Made by a program: the position numbers and the translations under genes. From positions 36,171,001-36,235,000 of the forward strand of contig NC_016131.3 in the NCBI RefSeq assembly GCF_000005505.3: a stretch of 64,000 bases of DNA, given 5' to 3'. Shown piece by piece: positions 1 through 9,629 of this stretch (positions are counted from its first letter, which is position 1; the number at the start of each line of letters is the position of its first letter). Source of the stretch: Brachypodium distachyon (Eukaryota > Streptophyta > Magnoliopsida > Poales > Poaceae). The notes below the pieces were generated by a model, which saw only the letters and a list, made by a program, of their open reading frames with translations, ran no database searches and was not told where the DNA came from.

Positions 1-238
1 GACGCTCTTTTCAAGTGTGTATACTCCCCCCTCAAAATTAATTGTTGGAAAGGATACTCAAGTGGACTAATTTGGGAAGAAGATTACCACCAGCATATTA
101 CAATGTTACTTCTACCTAATCAGTATATATCTTTTTTCCCATTAAAAAACAGTTCTGATATTTCCATAGTTCATTCTTCTTTCACTTTCAAAACTTAATT
201 TGAGATAAATGGTAGTAAACACGCAAATTTGTATTCTT

Positions 239-1376
239 GATACTACATAAGTTATACTATATTGTGAATATTACTTTTTACCGGCCTCTTGCACATGATT
301 GTCCATTTTCTAATATTGAATTTTAATGCATTTTTATACACAATTATCCTCTCATAATGTGTTTCACCGTGCAATCGCACATCAAGCTCCAAAATTGTTC
401 GTGATCTCGGAATTAGCTACTCCATCACAGCTTGTGAATCTACATATTTGTTTGAATCTGGTGTGTGCGCCCCATAGTGCTATCGTAGAAACCTTTTGGC
501 CATGACACGATGTACCAACCCAGCCATTGTAGTTGATGCCCACCGTAGGATGCAACAACGTCATCATTATTGTCGCATATGATTTTTTGAATTCTTGTGG
601 TAAACGTGTACCCTTTTTTAATATTGTTGTCCAATAGAAACCCTAAGAGAGAAACCATTATATTCCTATGTATCCACATTTGAATAGGCATTGTCCTCAA
701 TGCCGGTAGCTAGCATCTTCCTTTTTGTCCTTGTCCTTACTTTGTCGTGGAGCTGCTGCCGCCCCCAACTAGAGTTATCATATTCTAGAAGGTGGTTAAA
801 TCCTTGTAACCCGAATCTAGATACTGCATGAGTTATAATTATAAATATATCTTTTTACCAGCCACTTGTATGGCACTGCTCTTTTTCTAATATTGCATTT
901 TTAAACACAATTGTCCTCTCATGTGTTTCACCATACAGTCGAACAATAAGCTAAAAAATTATCCGTGATCTAGGAATTAGCTACTCCATCACATCTTGCG
1001 AATCTATATATTTGTTTGAATCTGATTTGTACATCCATAGCGCTACCGTGGGAACCTTTGTTGTCCATGTCACGATGTACTAACCTAGCCATTCTAGCTG
1101 ACGCCCATAATAGGACGCAACAGTGTCATCATTATTGTCGCATATGGTTGTTCGAATTCTGACAGTACACGTGTGTTGCTTTTTTAATAACATTGTCCAA
1201 TAGAAACCCTAAGAGAAACCGTTATATTCCTACTTATCCACATCGTCGACGGTATTGTCCTCAATGCCATTAGTATCTTCCTTTCTGTCCTTTACCTTGC
1301 TTTGTCGTGGAGCTGCTAGTGCTGCCAACTAGAGTTATCAGTCTAGAAGGCGGTTCTATCCTTGTAATCCGAATCA
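239..1376. repeat. Divergent tandem duplication, period about 0.57 kb
   Basis: Two head-to-tail copies, about 239-820 and 821-1376. Matching landmarks recur in the same order: a start resembling gatactacataagttata, a block around 400-440 and 960-1000 (aattagctactccatcac), the phrase catcattattgtcgcatatg near 560 and 1125, and a closing ctagagttatca at about 768 and 1329. The copies differ by many substitutions and small indels, so the duplication is old. No convincing reading frame spans either copy. It may be a decayed transposon remnant. Confidence 0.75.
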
Positions 1377-1880
1377 TATTCGGACAAATAAAATGTGAAA
1401 GAAATACATTTTCTTCTTCTTTTGTATTGCAACTTCTCTTCCATTTGCTTTTCCTAATCTGCTTAAAATTGTCTTCTATGTTCACAAATCTTGCCGACTA
1501 TTCCCATTTTTACCTGAATCAAGTCTATTGTGGAAATCATTAAATATGATATACGATGCATCGAAGTACTGCTTAATTGAGCAATTACCCCATTTTTATT
1601 CATATTGATTCAACATCAAAAAAAATTATTTTGCATTAGGACACACATTCGCGTCCATATCTTACCCGTTTAGTATATACATGAATATGAAGATAACCTA
1701 GACGTGATTGCAGAAATAGTAATACACATGGTAGAAAACTGTAGTTAGTCCTAAACTAATCCATATCTAAACACAATTTTTTTTGAAAGGAAGGATATAT
1801 ACCGGCATCTGCATCAATGGATGCACACTGCCATCCATATATTTAGATAAAGTAAATAAGTAAAATAGAAGAAGAAATGT
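1377..1880. other. AT-rich intergenic DNA, no gene seen
   Basis: AT-rich, with short poly(A)/poly(T) runs and no long reading frame. I see no clear transposon ends. Positions 1-238 have the same character. Confidence 0.6.
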
Positions 1881-2263
1881 AACGTGGCACATGTGTGTTT
1901 TCCTAAAAAGCACACCTACAGTTTCCTGCCATCAGATTGGTCCATTCTCTCACGGTCTCAGTCTCACCCCATTGACATTTTCTCCATAGTCAAGTGGGGG
2001 ACCGTGTTACGCCATCCCCTCAAGAAAGAACACCATGAGGGCCTCATGATGAGGCTGGCCGGCTGCCTGATAAAACCCCCCTCTCCCTCTCCTTCCCCCC
2101 CTCTCTCTCTCTCTTCCTTTTCAGGTCTGCCCACCAACATCTCTCTCCTTCCCCCCACGAACAGCGGCAGACGATAAACAAAACCAGAAGTCAGCGCCCC
2201 CCCCCCCCTCCCCTCCTACTCCATAACCCCACCCCCACCCGGAGAACTCGATCCTAGGCCGAC
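1881..2263 (+). promoter_or_regulatory. WRKY gene proximal promoter and 5' leader
   Basis: This interval ends at the WRKY start codon. An ABRE-like ACGTGGC lies at 1882-1888 and a W-box core TTGAC at 1972-1976. W-boxes are the binding sites of WRKY proteins, so auto- or cross-regulation is possible. A weak TATA-like gataaaa lies near 2068. It is followed by a CT-rich microsatellite at about 2078-2120, typical of grass 5' leaders, and a run of 12 C at 2197-2208. The transcription start is not determined. Confidence 0.45.
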
Positions 2264-3290
2264 ATGAAAGGGGACGCCGGGTGGTACTATCAAAGTGCAA
2301 GCCAAAACGACTGGGACCTCAACGCCGTCGTGCGCTACGCGTGCGGCGGCCGCGTCTCGCAGCCGCGGCCCTCGGACGACCCCTTTGCTTCCTTCCTGCC
2401 ACCGGCGCAGGAGCCGGTGCCGGCCCCGACGCCGGACGTGACGACGCTGGGCGCCGGGCCGTCGTCGCTTCTCCCTGATCTGACGCCGAACAACGACGAT
2501 CCGCTTGCTGTCGTGGACGAGCTCTCCATCGCCTACTTGGTCACGCAGTCGCAGCTGGCACTGCAGCCTCCTCCTCCTCAGCCGCCGCAGCCACCCGTAG
2601 CGGTCGTGCAGCCGCAGCAAGACGACGCGGCGCCAGTGCCACCGCCGGTGCCGCAGATCACCGTCGGGCAAGCGTCCGGGGTCGAAAGGCCAAGATCCAA
2701 GAAACAGTATGTGACTAAGTAATATCCTCCCCGGCCGCTTTAACTGAATTTTACTGATATATGGTGATCCAAGAGCTTGAAGCAAAGTAGTAGTAATTTG
2801 ATGGATGTGTGGTGCACCGTGCAGGAAGAGGCATGCGAAGAAGGTTGTGAAGAAGCGCGTGGCGGTGGGGGAAGCGTCGGAGGCGGACCCATGGGCGTGG
2901 CGCAAGTACGGGCAGAAGACCGTCAAGGGGTCCCCCTACACGCGCAGCTACTACCGCTGCAGCACCGCCAAGGAATGCGGTGCGCGCAAGATTATGGAGC
3001 TCTGCCCCACCGACCCGGACACCCTCATCCTCACCTACACCGGCGCCGACCACAACCACCCGCCCCCACTCCACCGCAACTCCCTCGCCGGCACCACGCG
3101 CAACAGGCAGCAGCGTCGTCACCACCTTCCGTCCCCCCCTCGTCAGCACGCAGATCGGCAGAGCCCGGGGCCGTCGACTTCGCCGTCCACGGAGATGGAG
3201 ATGGAGGACCACACTGAGGACGACGACGACCTGCTCAAGCTCCTGAACGAAGCGACAGACACCGGCGGCCACGACGGAGAGTGGCGTTGA
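2264..3290 (+). CDS. WRKY transcription factor, group IIe-like (two exons)
   Basis: Sequence-specific nuclear DNA-binding protein expected to recognise W-boxes. I read exon 1 as 2264-2706 and exon 2 as 2825-3290, with a GT-AG intron at 2707-2824. The join is in frame (a CAG codon split 2+1) and gives about 302 residues. The N-terminal half is proline/glutamine-rich. A basic stretch (SKKQ then KRHAKKVVKKR) precedes the domain. WRKYGQK is followed by a zinc finger with C-X5-C and HNH. RNSLAG after the domain is typical of group IIe. The C-terminus is acidic (EDDDDLLKLL). Two oddities: the spacing from the second Cys to the first His is 24 rather than the usual 22-23, and there is no intron inside the WRKY domain, where this group normally has one. 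Start choice: first ATG of the open exon, after a CT-rich leader. The family call is firm; the subgroup is inferred from motifs. Confidence 0.9.
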
Positions 3291-5354
3291 CCTTGACCCG
3301 TCCGTACATTTCCATATATAGCAGCATTAATTTCATGCCGTCGAAAAAGAGAAAGCTACTAGTGTTGGAAATCATCGTTTCGTTACAGCCTTTTAATCCG
3401 TATATTCTAGCTAGCTAGAACTCCAGTGATCAAGTGCCGCCCAGTAGTATCGATCCGCCTAGTGTAATTAAGTGCTAATCTTAGCTCTGGATCAGTAGTA
3501 CTGTACTAGTACTAGGAGAGTGTTCGTTGCTGGCCTAATTACATTAAGTTTACCGCATGTTATTAGTATAATTTAGCCCCAACTCAGAGATAACCTTTTT
3601 ATCTATACATCAGTTCTTCTCTTTAATTATGGACATGCATGTTTGGGTCTTTCAATGCCTGCCTTCATTTGGATGTTGCAACATTCTTGCATAGTCGACT
3701 CATTTGTAGCACCCTTGTGATGGAACAAGCTAGACGGCTGAGCAAAAGGGTGGAAGACGTTCAAAAAAGAGGAGAAAAGGGAAGCAAAGGAAATGGAAGG
3801 ACCGGAAGAAAGGGGAGTTGGTGCTGTACTGCTGTGTGGTGGCTCCTCTTGTCTCTCCCTTTCGCTGTGTGCTCGATTTGCGTGTGTAGTGTGGCTTTTT
3901 GCCTGAGGCTGCACTTGCAGTTATGCTTTTGCAGGCCAGGGACCAGCTTGGAGTGGCCATGGATGGAACTTTTCTCTCTGGGATCTCGCACCACCTATCT
4001 GGTAGTTCTACGATTGCCACAACCGGTTTCCCCTTAAATTATCGATGTACTATTATCTAAGGTATTCTATTAAAAAAAGTATTGATTAATCTGAGACCGA
4101 TATGTGATGAGCAATAAGAGTGGTCATGATACAAGACTAATGCAGTTGAATTAGTATAATACAGCTTCTTCTTCTTTGACAATGGTCTAATGCAGCAAAT
4201 TTGTTGAGTATACTAAAAAAAGTATTCCGAGGAATCCCTCGAATACTTTATTGGTCAACATGTTGCAGTGGAGAGTGCAGTAGTCTCGAAATGAAATGAA
4301 ACGGTTTTAACGTACGCGTATAACCGCCAGGCTGCCTGCGGAAGGCAGCACGAGACCTCGGCCCAGCTGTAACTGGTCGATTTTTTTTGTAATTTCAACA
4401 TTTGGTGTTTACTTTCTCTAGAAAACTTTGATCAACAATTAATAAGTACTGTAACTGATATCATTAAATTAGTATCCAAACCGTTGTATACCTACGTAGA
4501 CAGCCTTTTATAGACGAAACCGAAAAGATAGATAAATTATTGTTTGGCCATCGCCCCTTGTATCCTTATGCAATTAATTGCATTACCATACAATCATCGG
4601 CTCTCTCCTTATCTTCTCCACCTCACTACACCCACTAGCTAGGATGACATCATTCCTTAAAATCATTTGTCTAAGAAATCTGCTGGGATAGCATGCATAG
4701 ATACAAAGAAATAGCGCAAGTAGTTTCAGGAAAACTCTGGCGAGGACTGCATGTAAATATAGATACAGAAGAAACGAAGAAAGTACGCCGTGTATTAAGT
4801 ACGATGAAACGTATGGAGTGGTACTGGATTTCAAAATGTATCCAAAGTAAGCTTGTACAGTAAGCGTCAGAAAAGAAGTGATGTGTGGCCGTAGCATACG
4901 AGTTGAAGGCCCTTGTTTAGGGGAGTAACTACGAGCTTTAGTTTTAATGCCAAGTAACTTGCTACAGCTTAGTTAATGTCGTAGTCCTCTAAAAAAAAAA
5001 GTTAATGTCCTAGCCGGGGCCCACCGCAGGCTTCAGGAGCGGGGCGTGGTGCTCCATGCACACAGCACAGACAGACAGCAATGTGCCAACGCAGCATATA
5101 CGTACGGCGGTGCAAGACCCGGAGCATGTTTGGTTCGATGATCGGAGGAACAAAACTAGTGTCTGTCTCACTTTCTGATATGAACTCGATCGGAGTAGTA
5201 CTATGCAGGCAAAGGGAGCGCGTGGTGCTCACGCGGACCGCCAAAACGTCTCTTGACCCTCGGTGGCCCTCGTCGTACGCCATCGTGCCCCGGTTTTGGC
5301 TACACCAGGTGCGCGGTGCCCCGCGTGCCGTCTCTGCCCTGCCCGTCCGTTCTA
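3291..5354. other. WRKY 3' flank and intergenic DNA, no gene seen
   Basis: Starts with the AT-rich 3' flank of the WRKY gene. Reading frames here are short and low in complexity. A ggcccttgtttag motif near 4908 resembles the terminal repeat of some grass MITEs, but I could not find a convincing inverted partner. The right boundary is the poly(A) end of a LINE. Confidence 0.5.
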
Positions 5355-5363
5355 TTTTTTTTT
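5355..5363 (-). other. LINE poly(A) tail
   Basis: Nine T on the plus strand, which is the A tail of the minus-strand LINE, sitting just past its terminal AT-rich 3' UTR. This fixes the 3' end of the element. Confidence 0.8.
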
Positions 5364-5454
5364 AAAGAGAAATTTATTAAATATTAACAACAAAGTACAT
5401 GTTGTTGCATACATGAGCCTCCTCAGAGTATAAGCAGTAGAGTTATGCCTTTGA

Positions 5455-6111
5455 TTAGTACAGGAGACTACAGGAGAGCTCTTGAGAAGATTTGGCTTTC
5501 TTAGCTAAATGGTGTGCTAAGATGTTATTATCTCTAGGAGCGTACACCATTGAAGCATTAAACTTGGAGTGAACTTCTAAAATTTGTATCAAGATTGGTC
5601 TGATACTCCAATGTTCTGGATTATTGTCAGCATCATTCTTCTGACATGCTAGAGCAAGACTTTGATTGTCTGTGATTTGTTTTGCCTCCTGTTGATTAAG
5701 GTGTGAAATGATGCTAGCAGCAAGGAGGGCACCTAGAGCTTCCGCATGAATTGCCGATGACACTGGGGTGGTAATAGCCTGAATCTGTGCAGTCCACTTG
5801 TTAAGAGGATCAAGAGAGTCTATGAAGATTCTTATGCCAGCAGGAGCAAACCCCTCAGCATTTTTTGGATCCTTCCAAGCAGCATCTGAGTAAATATTAA
5901 ACCCCTGCAAGTGAGAAATTTGAGAGGTGGAAAGGAGAAGAAAAGGATTTTCCTGTTGCCTTTGATCCTCCTGAATGTTTGTATAGTCCCTGTCTGTGTT
6001 CTTCTCCAACTCCAAACCTGCAATTAAGCTTCTAGCATTTAGAAAAATTGCAAGGGGGAGGAGATCTTCCTGTTGAAAAGAAAGTTGTTCCTGGATTTCC
6101 AGATGCACCAA
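5455..6111 (-). pseudogene. LINE RNase H domain
   Basis: C-terminal RNase H-like domain of LINE ORF2 (RVT_3 type), which degrades RNA in RNA-DNA hybrids during reverse transcription. The acidic catalytic set is visible in order: D in YSDAAWK, E in HAEALGALLA, D in TDNQSLALA, and a late HHLAKKAKS in place of the usual DxLAK. It is an open stretch of 218 codons, but the frame differs from upstream ORF2, so the full polyprotein is broken. Confidence 0.8.
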
Positions 6112-8294
6112 AGGAAGGTTAGAATGTTTTGGACAGATTTAGGTGACCAGAGCAAGAGATATCCATTAGAATGTTGAGAATAGAATTATGTTGATTAGCA
6201 TAACACTCCGATCTAATGAACCAAGGGGCTGCAAACCAGGCAGCTTTAGTAAAAGGACAGAGGAAGAAAATATGAATTTCATCCTCTAAGCCTCCACATC
6301 TAGCACAGGATTTGGAAATATGCTTTGAAATTTTACCTGTAGGAAGAGCATTTTGAATGAGCCTCCAGGCCAAAGTTTTGATTCTTGGAAGGAGCGAGTT
6401 GCTTTTCCAGATCTCCATAAGTGCCGAGCTGACCTGTGAGGGAATAGAGACAGGAGGTGTAGAAGCTTGAAGATTCCTGGCACAATATTTGTAAGCTTCT
6501 TTGGCAGTGCAGATCCCTGCTGAGCTATACTTCCAACATAAGATGTCTTGACCTTCACCTGGGAGGATTTGGGTCCTTAAAATTTCATCGGTTGTAGGGT
6601 TATCAAAGAGCTGCAAAATCACATTAGTATTCCAAGATTTAGTGTTAGCATTCCAAAGATCCTTGACCTTAGCCGGGTACCTGAAATGATTTCCCTGAAT
6701 TTTAAGATGATCATGGATGTTCTTCCAAAGAGGAAACCAAGGAGAACTCCACACCGACGTGTTTTCATCTCTAAGCTGAAAAACAGGAATCTTGGAGGAT
6801 TGGGGAAATTTTTGGAGATGGAAGCCCAGAAGGCAGATTTAGGAGTGTTAGTATTGGGCTTCCAAAAGAAGGTATTAGGAAAATATTTGGCTTTAAGGAT
6901 CCGAGATAAGTGGCTGTTGGGATCACTGGCAATATTCCAAGCCGAAGAGACTAGTAGGCTTCTATTCATGGCTTGAAGGTTCCTAATACCCAGCCCACCA
7001 AGCTTCTTGGGCTTACAAATGTCATCCCAAGCTTTCAGACAAAGAGGTTTGGTCTGATCTCCATCTCTAATACCTGTCCACCAGAAGTTCCTAATTATTG
7101 CAGTGAGCTTAGCTAGGAATTTCCTGGAAAAAAGAAAGTTGGACATATAGTAAACAGGAATGGAGGAAAAAACCGAGTTGATTAAGGTAAGCCTGCCAAC
7201 ATGGGAGAGACGATTAGCTTTAGAGCCATTAAGTTTAGAGTTGAATTTGTCAATGATGAAGTTGTAGGCTGAAGATCGATCCTTTGCTGGGAGAATAAAG
7301 GGGTGCCCAAAGTGCAAAGTGGAGTTGTCTAAGTTTTGAACAGGAAAGATGTTTTTTATTTGGGCAGCAAGAGTTGGCTCCACCTTTTTACTGAAAGGAA
7401 TCGCAGATTTACCCCAATTAGGAGTATGACCAGAGTTAAGACAAAAGTCATTAATAATCTGAAGGATGTTTGTCGCTTCTTGAATGGTGGCTTCTCCACA
7501 AATGATCAGGTCATTAGCATACATTAAAGAATGGATGGGGGGGGGGGGGCAGTGGGGACCAAGGGATATTCCGCTAAGCTGATGATTCTGTAGAGCCTCT
7601 TGAAGTCTAATAGACAAGTCCTTAGCAGCAAGGACAAAAAGGTATGGCGATAAAGGACAACCTTGTCGGATTCCGTGACCGCCAGAGAATCTACCAAACG
7701 GTTGGCCATTAATGAGAACAGAAAAGGTGGGCGACGAGATGCAGGCCATTATGAGCTTTATGAAATTACCATGCAGTCCTTTACATACAAGCGCTCTCCG
7801 GATGAAATGCCATTCTAGGCGATCAAAGGCCTTAGCAAGATCTATTTTAAGCATGAAAGCATGGTGATTCTAAGAGGCAAGGCTGAAGGAGTGAGTAATT
7901 TCCTGAGCAATGATCAGATTGTTGCTAATTCTTGGATCAATGTAATCAGGAAGATGGCTTTTGAGACGATTAGCAAGAGCTTTGGAAATGATTTTGTAAA
8001 CCACATTGCAAAGACTGGTAGGTCTAAAGTCACGAGTGGTGGTAGGAGTGAGCTTTTTAGGAATTAGAGCAATAAAAGTGTCATTAAGTTTCTGAGGAAT
8101 AATACCTGTATTGAAGAAGTTCCTTACCACTTTAAAAATATCATCACCTATCCAGTCTCAAGCAGCAAGGTAGAAAGCACCATTGAAGCCATCAGGTCCT
8201 GGGGAAGCATTCCTTTTCATGGATTTTAAGATCTGAAAAATCTCATCTTTTGAAGGAGTGGAGTAGGTAAAATCATCTGGGTTAAGCTCTGAAT
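6112..8294 (-). pseudogene. LINE reverse transcriptase with zinc-finger connector (C-terminal part)
   Basis: Minus-strand remnants of the ORF2 reverse transcriptase. Recognisable in order are SPGPDGF, the ALIPKK block, RPTSLCN, KIDLAKAFDRLEW, GIRQGCPLSPYLF, the catalytic block near 7510-7530, and the CARCG...HIFFLCP zinc-ribbon near 6240-6310. The catalytic Y/F-A-D-D is YAND here, so one catalytic aspartate is an asparagine. Stops occur near 8157 and 7868 and a frameshift near 6750. The first part of this domain lies at 32702 and beyond, across the Tat-A insertion. Confidence 0.85.
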
Positions 8295-8299
8295 TATTG
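8295..8299. repeat. Target site duplication of Tat-A, left copy (TATTG)
   Basis: Five bases immediately before the terminal TG of the left LTR, identical to 32702-32706. This proves that 8300-32701 entered the LINE as one retrotransposon insertion. Confidence 0.92.
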
Positions 8300-9248
8300 T
8301 GTCGTAGCCCGGGGCTTAGACACCGGGGATGCGAGGCACCCCTTTTTGGTTCGGCAGTGGGCGTTGGGGATTGCTCCGGCGATCGCCGACGAGGCCAATG
8401 ACGGGCGCTGCAATGCACAAGTCGGTTTATCCAGGTTCGGGCCACCCGGAGGTGTAAAACCCTACGTCCTGCTTCTGAGTGTTTATTAGCCAATGAACAA
8501 GCGTTTACAAGGTTGTCGGGGGAGCCCCCGAGCGCTCTCTTCCCTTTCTGCTAAGTGGCTACTTGCTACTTCTGGACTAAATCTCTCGGGATTGCAATCT
8601 ACGCTCGAGTCTAACCTTCGGAAATCGGAACCCCTTGACCAGTGGCGCGGGTCCTCCTTTTATACTCAAGGGGAGACCACAGGTGCCACAGTCTGCATGG
8701 GGGACGCGCTCTAGGACACGCGTCGAACAGAGGCCCAAGGCAGCTACCTTCGCTGCACTGTCATGCATGTACGGTGAAATGCACTGTAGCTAGGGCCACA
8801 CGTGCCCTAGATTCACTGCGGGCTACTCACTGTAGGTTGACTAGACGGGTAACCTCCTCCCTGTCGGAGCATTTAATGCTCGGCTTGTGCCACACTCCAC
8901 GCTCTGACCAGCCCTGCACAAAAGGAGCCTGCCGGGCAGCCACGTGGCGTCGATACTCTGCTTGTTGGGCATCGGCCCTGTTGTAAACGCCTGTGCCAGG
9001 GAACACTCTCCCCGGCAAGTGGGCTTCCCGAGGGGCGTCCTGACGGGGATCTTCACGCTGTCTTCCGTGGTAACCCCCGCAGCCCGGCTAGTCCTTGTCC
9101 ACGGCAACCCCCTTCCTAGGATCCTGCCGGGCTGGTGCCTTCCCGGGCAGCTCGCACCGCGCTGCCCAGGGTGCCGTCCTTGCAGGAAGCAAGTGAGGCA
9201 ACCCACGCGTTGAGCAATCATGGTACCCCGGGTGCCACTGGTGCGACA
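8300..9248 (-). repeat. Tat-A 3' LTR
   Basis: Starts TGTCG and ends GCGACA on the plus strand, and is clearly homologous over its length to 31739-32701. It is 949 bp against 963 bp in the partner, with scattered substitutions and a small indel near 8830/32270. On the minus strand it carries TATAAAA at 8658-8664. The interior begins at 9249 with gtagccctcgg, the conserved Tat junction also seen at 36769 and just before 49619. Confidence 0.92.
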
Positions 9249-9629
9249 GTAGCCCTCGGGCATGGGCCTGCAACGCCTGTTCCCGGGCGAAATCATCCTT
9301 GGTCGGTTGCCGGGCTACACCCTAACCGACGCGTGGGTCCCGAGTCGTTTCGGGCTCCCGACCATGCGCTGCACCAGGAACTCCGCCGTTACGGGGGGAG
9401 CGGTGGGGGCGAGATTTCCGCCCTAACCTTCCCCTTAATCGCGGGTGGTTAAGGCCACGTCTCGCATTTCCCCCTTAAAACGTAGTTATCCCCAACGCAC
9501 CCGTAGGGTGCGGATGTATCTGTTGTTCAGCGCTGGGGTGCTATAAAACCCCACCGCTGCACTGAGGGGCAATCACTTAGCCCCGAGTTCATCTTCCTCA
9601 TCCCCATTCCTCCTCGTGCTCCCTAACCT
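9249..9629 (+). promoter_or_regulatory. Promoter of the antisense gene in Tat-A
   Basis: Between the LTR and the antisense reading frame. TATA box ctataaaac at 9541-9549. Equivalent TATA-like boxes occur in Tat-B (37069-37076) and Tat-C (49318-49325, minus) at the same place relative to the antisense gene, which argues for an independent promoter facing opposite to the retrotransposon. Confidence 0.6.

Larger units (their letters stand above)
5355..8299 (-). mobile_element. LINE retrotransposon, 3' half (L1-like plant LINE)
   Basis: 3' half of a non-LTR retrotransposon read on the minus strand: reverse transcriptase, zinc-ribbon-like connector, RNase H, then a poly(A) end at 5355-5363. It continues at 32702 after the Tat-A insertion. 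The frame joins cleanly across the insertion once one TATTG copy is removed. The two halves total about 6.7 kb, close to a full plant LINE. Several stops and frameshifts make it a dead copy. It is the oldest datable layer of the nest, because Tat-A lies inside it and Tekay lies inside Tat-A. Confidence 0.9.

Noticed and set aside
1270..1543. Overlapping ORFs of 71 and 78 codons on both strands
   Set aside because: They lie at the end of a decayed tandem repeat, are not shared with the first copy, and show no domain.
2751..3272. 173-codon minus-strand ORF over WRKY exon 2
   Set aside because: Shadow of the GC-rich WRKY exon; the plus strand has the full WRKY domain and in-frame splicing.
3639..4037. 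132-codon ORF downstream of the WRKY gene, with overlapping minus-strand ORFs
   Set aside because: Low-complexity, no recognisable domain and competing frames on the other strand.
4908..5150. Possible MITE starting ggcccttgtttag
   Set aside because: No matching terminal inverted repeat or target duplication could be found by eye.
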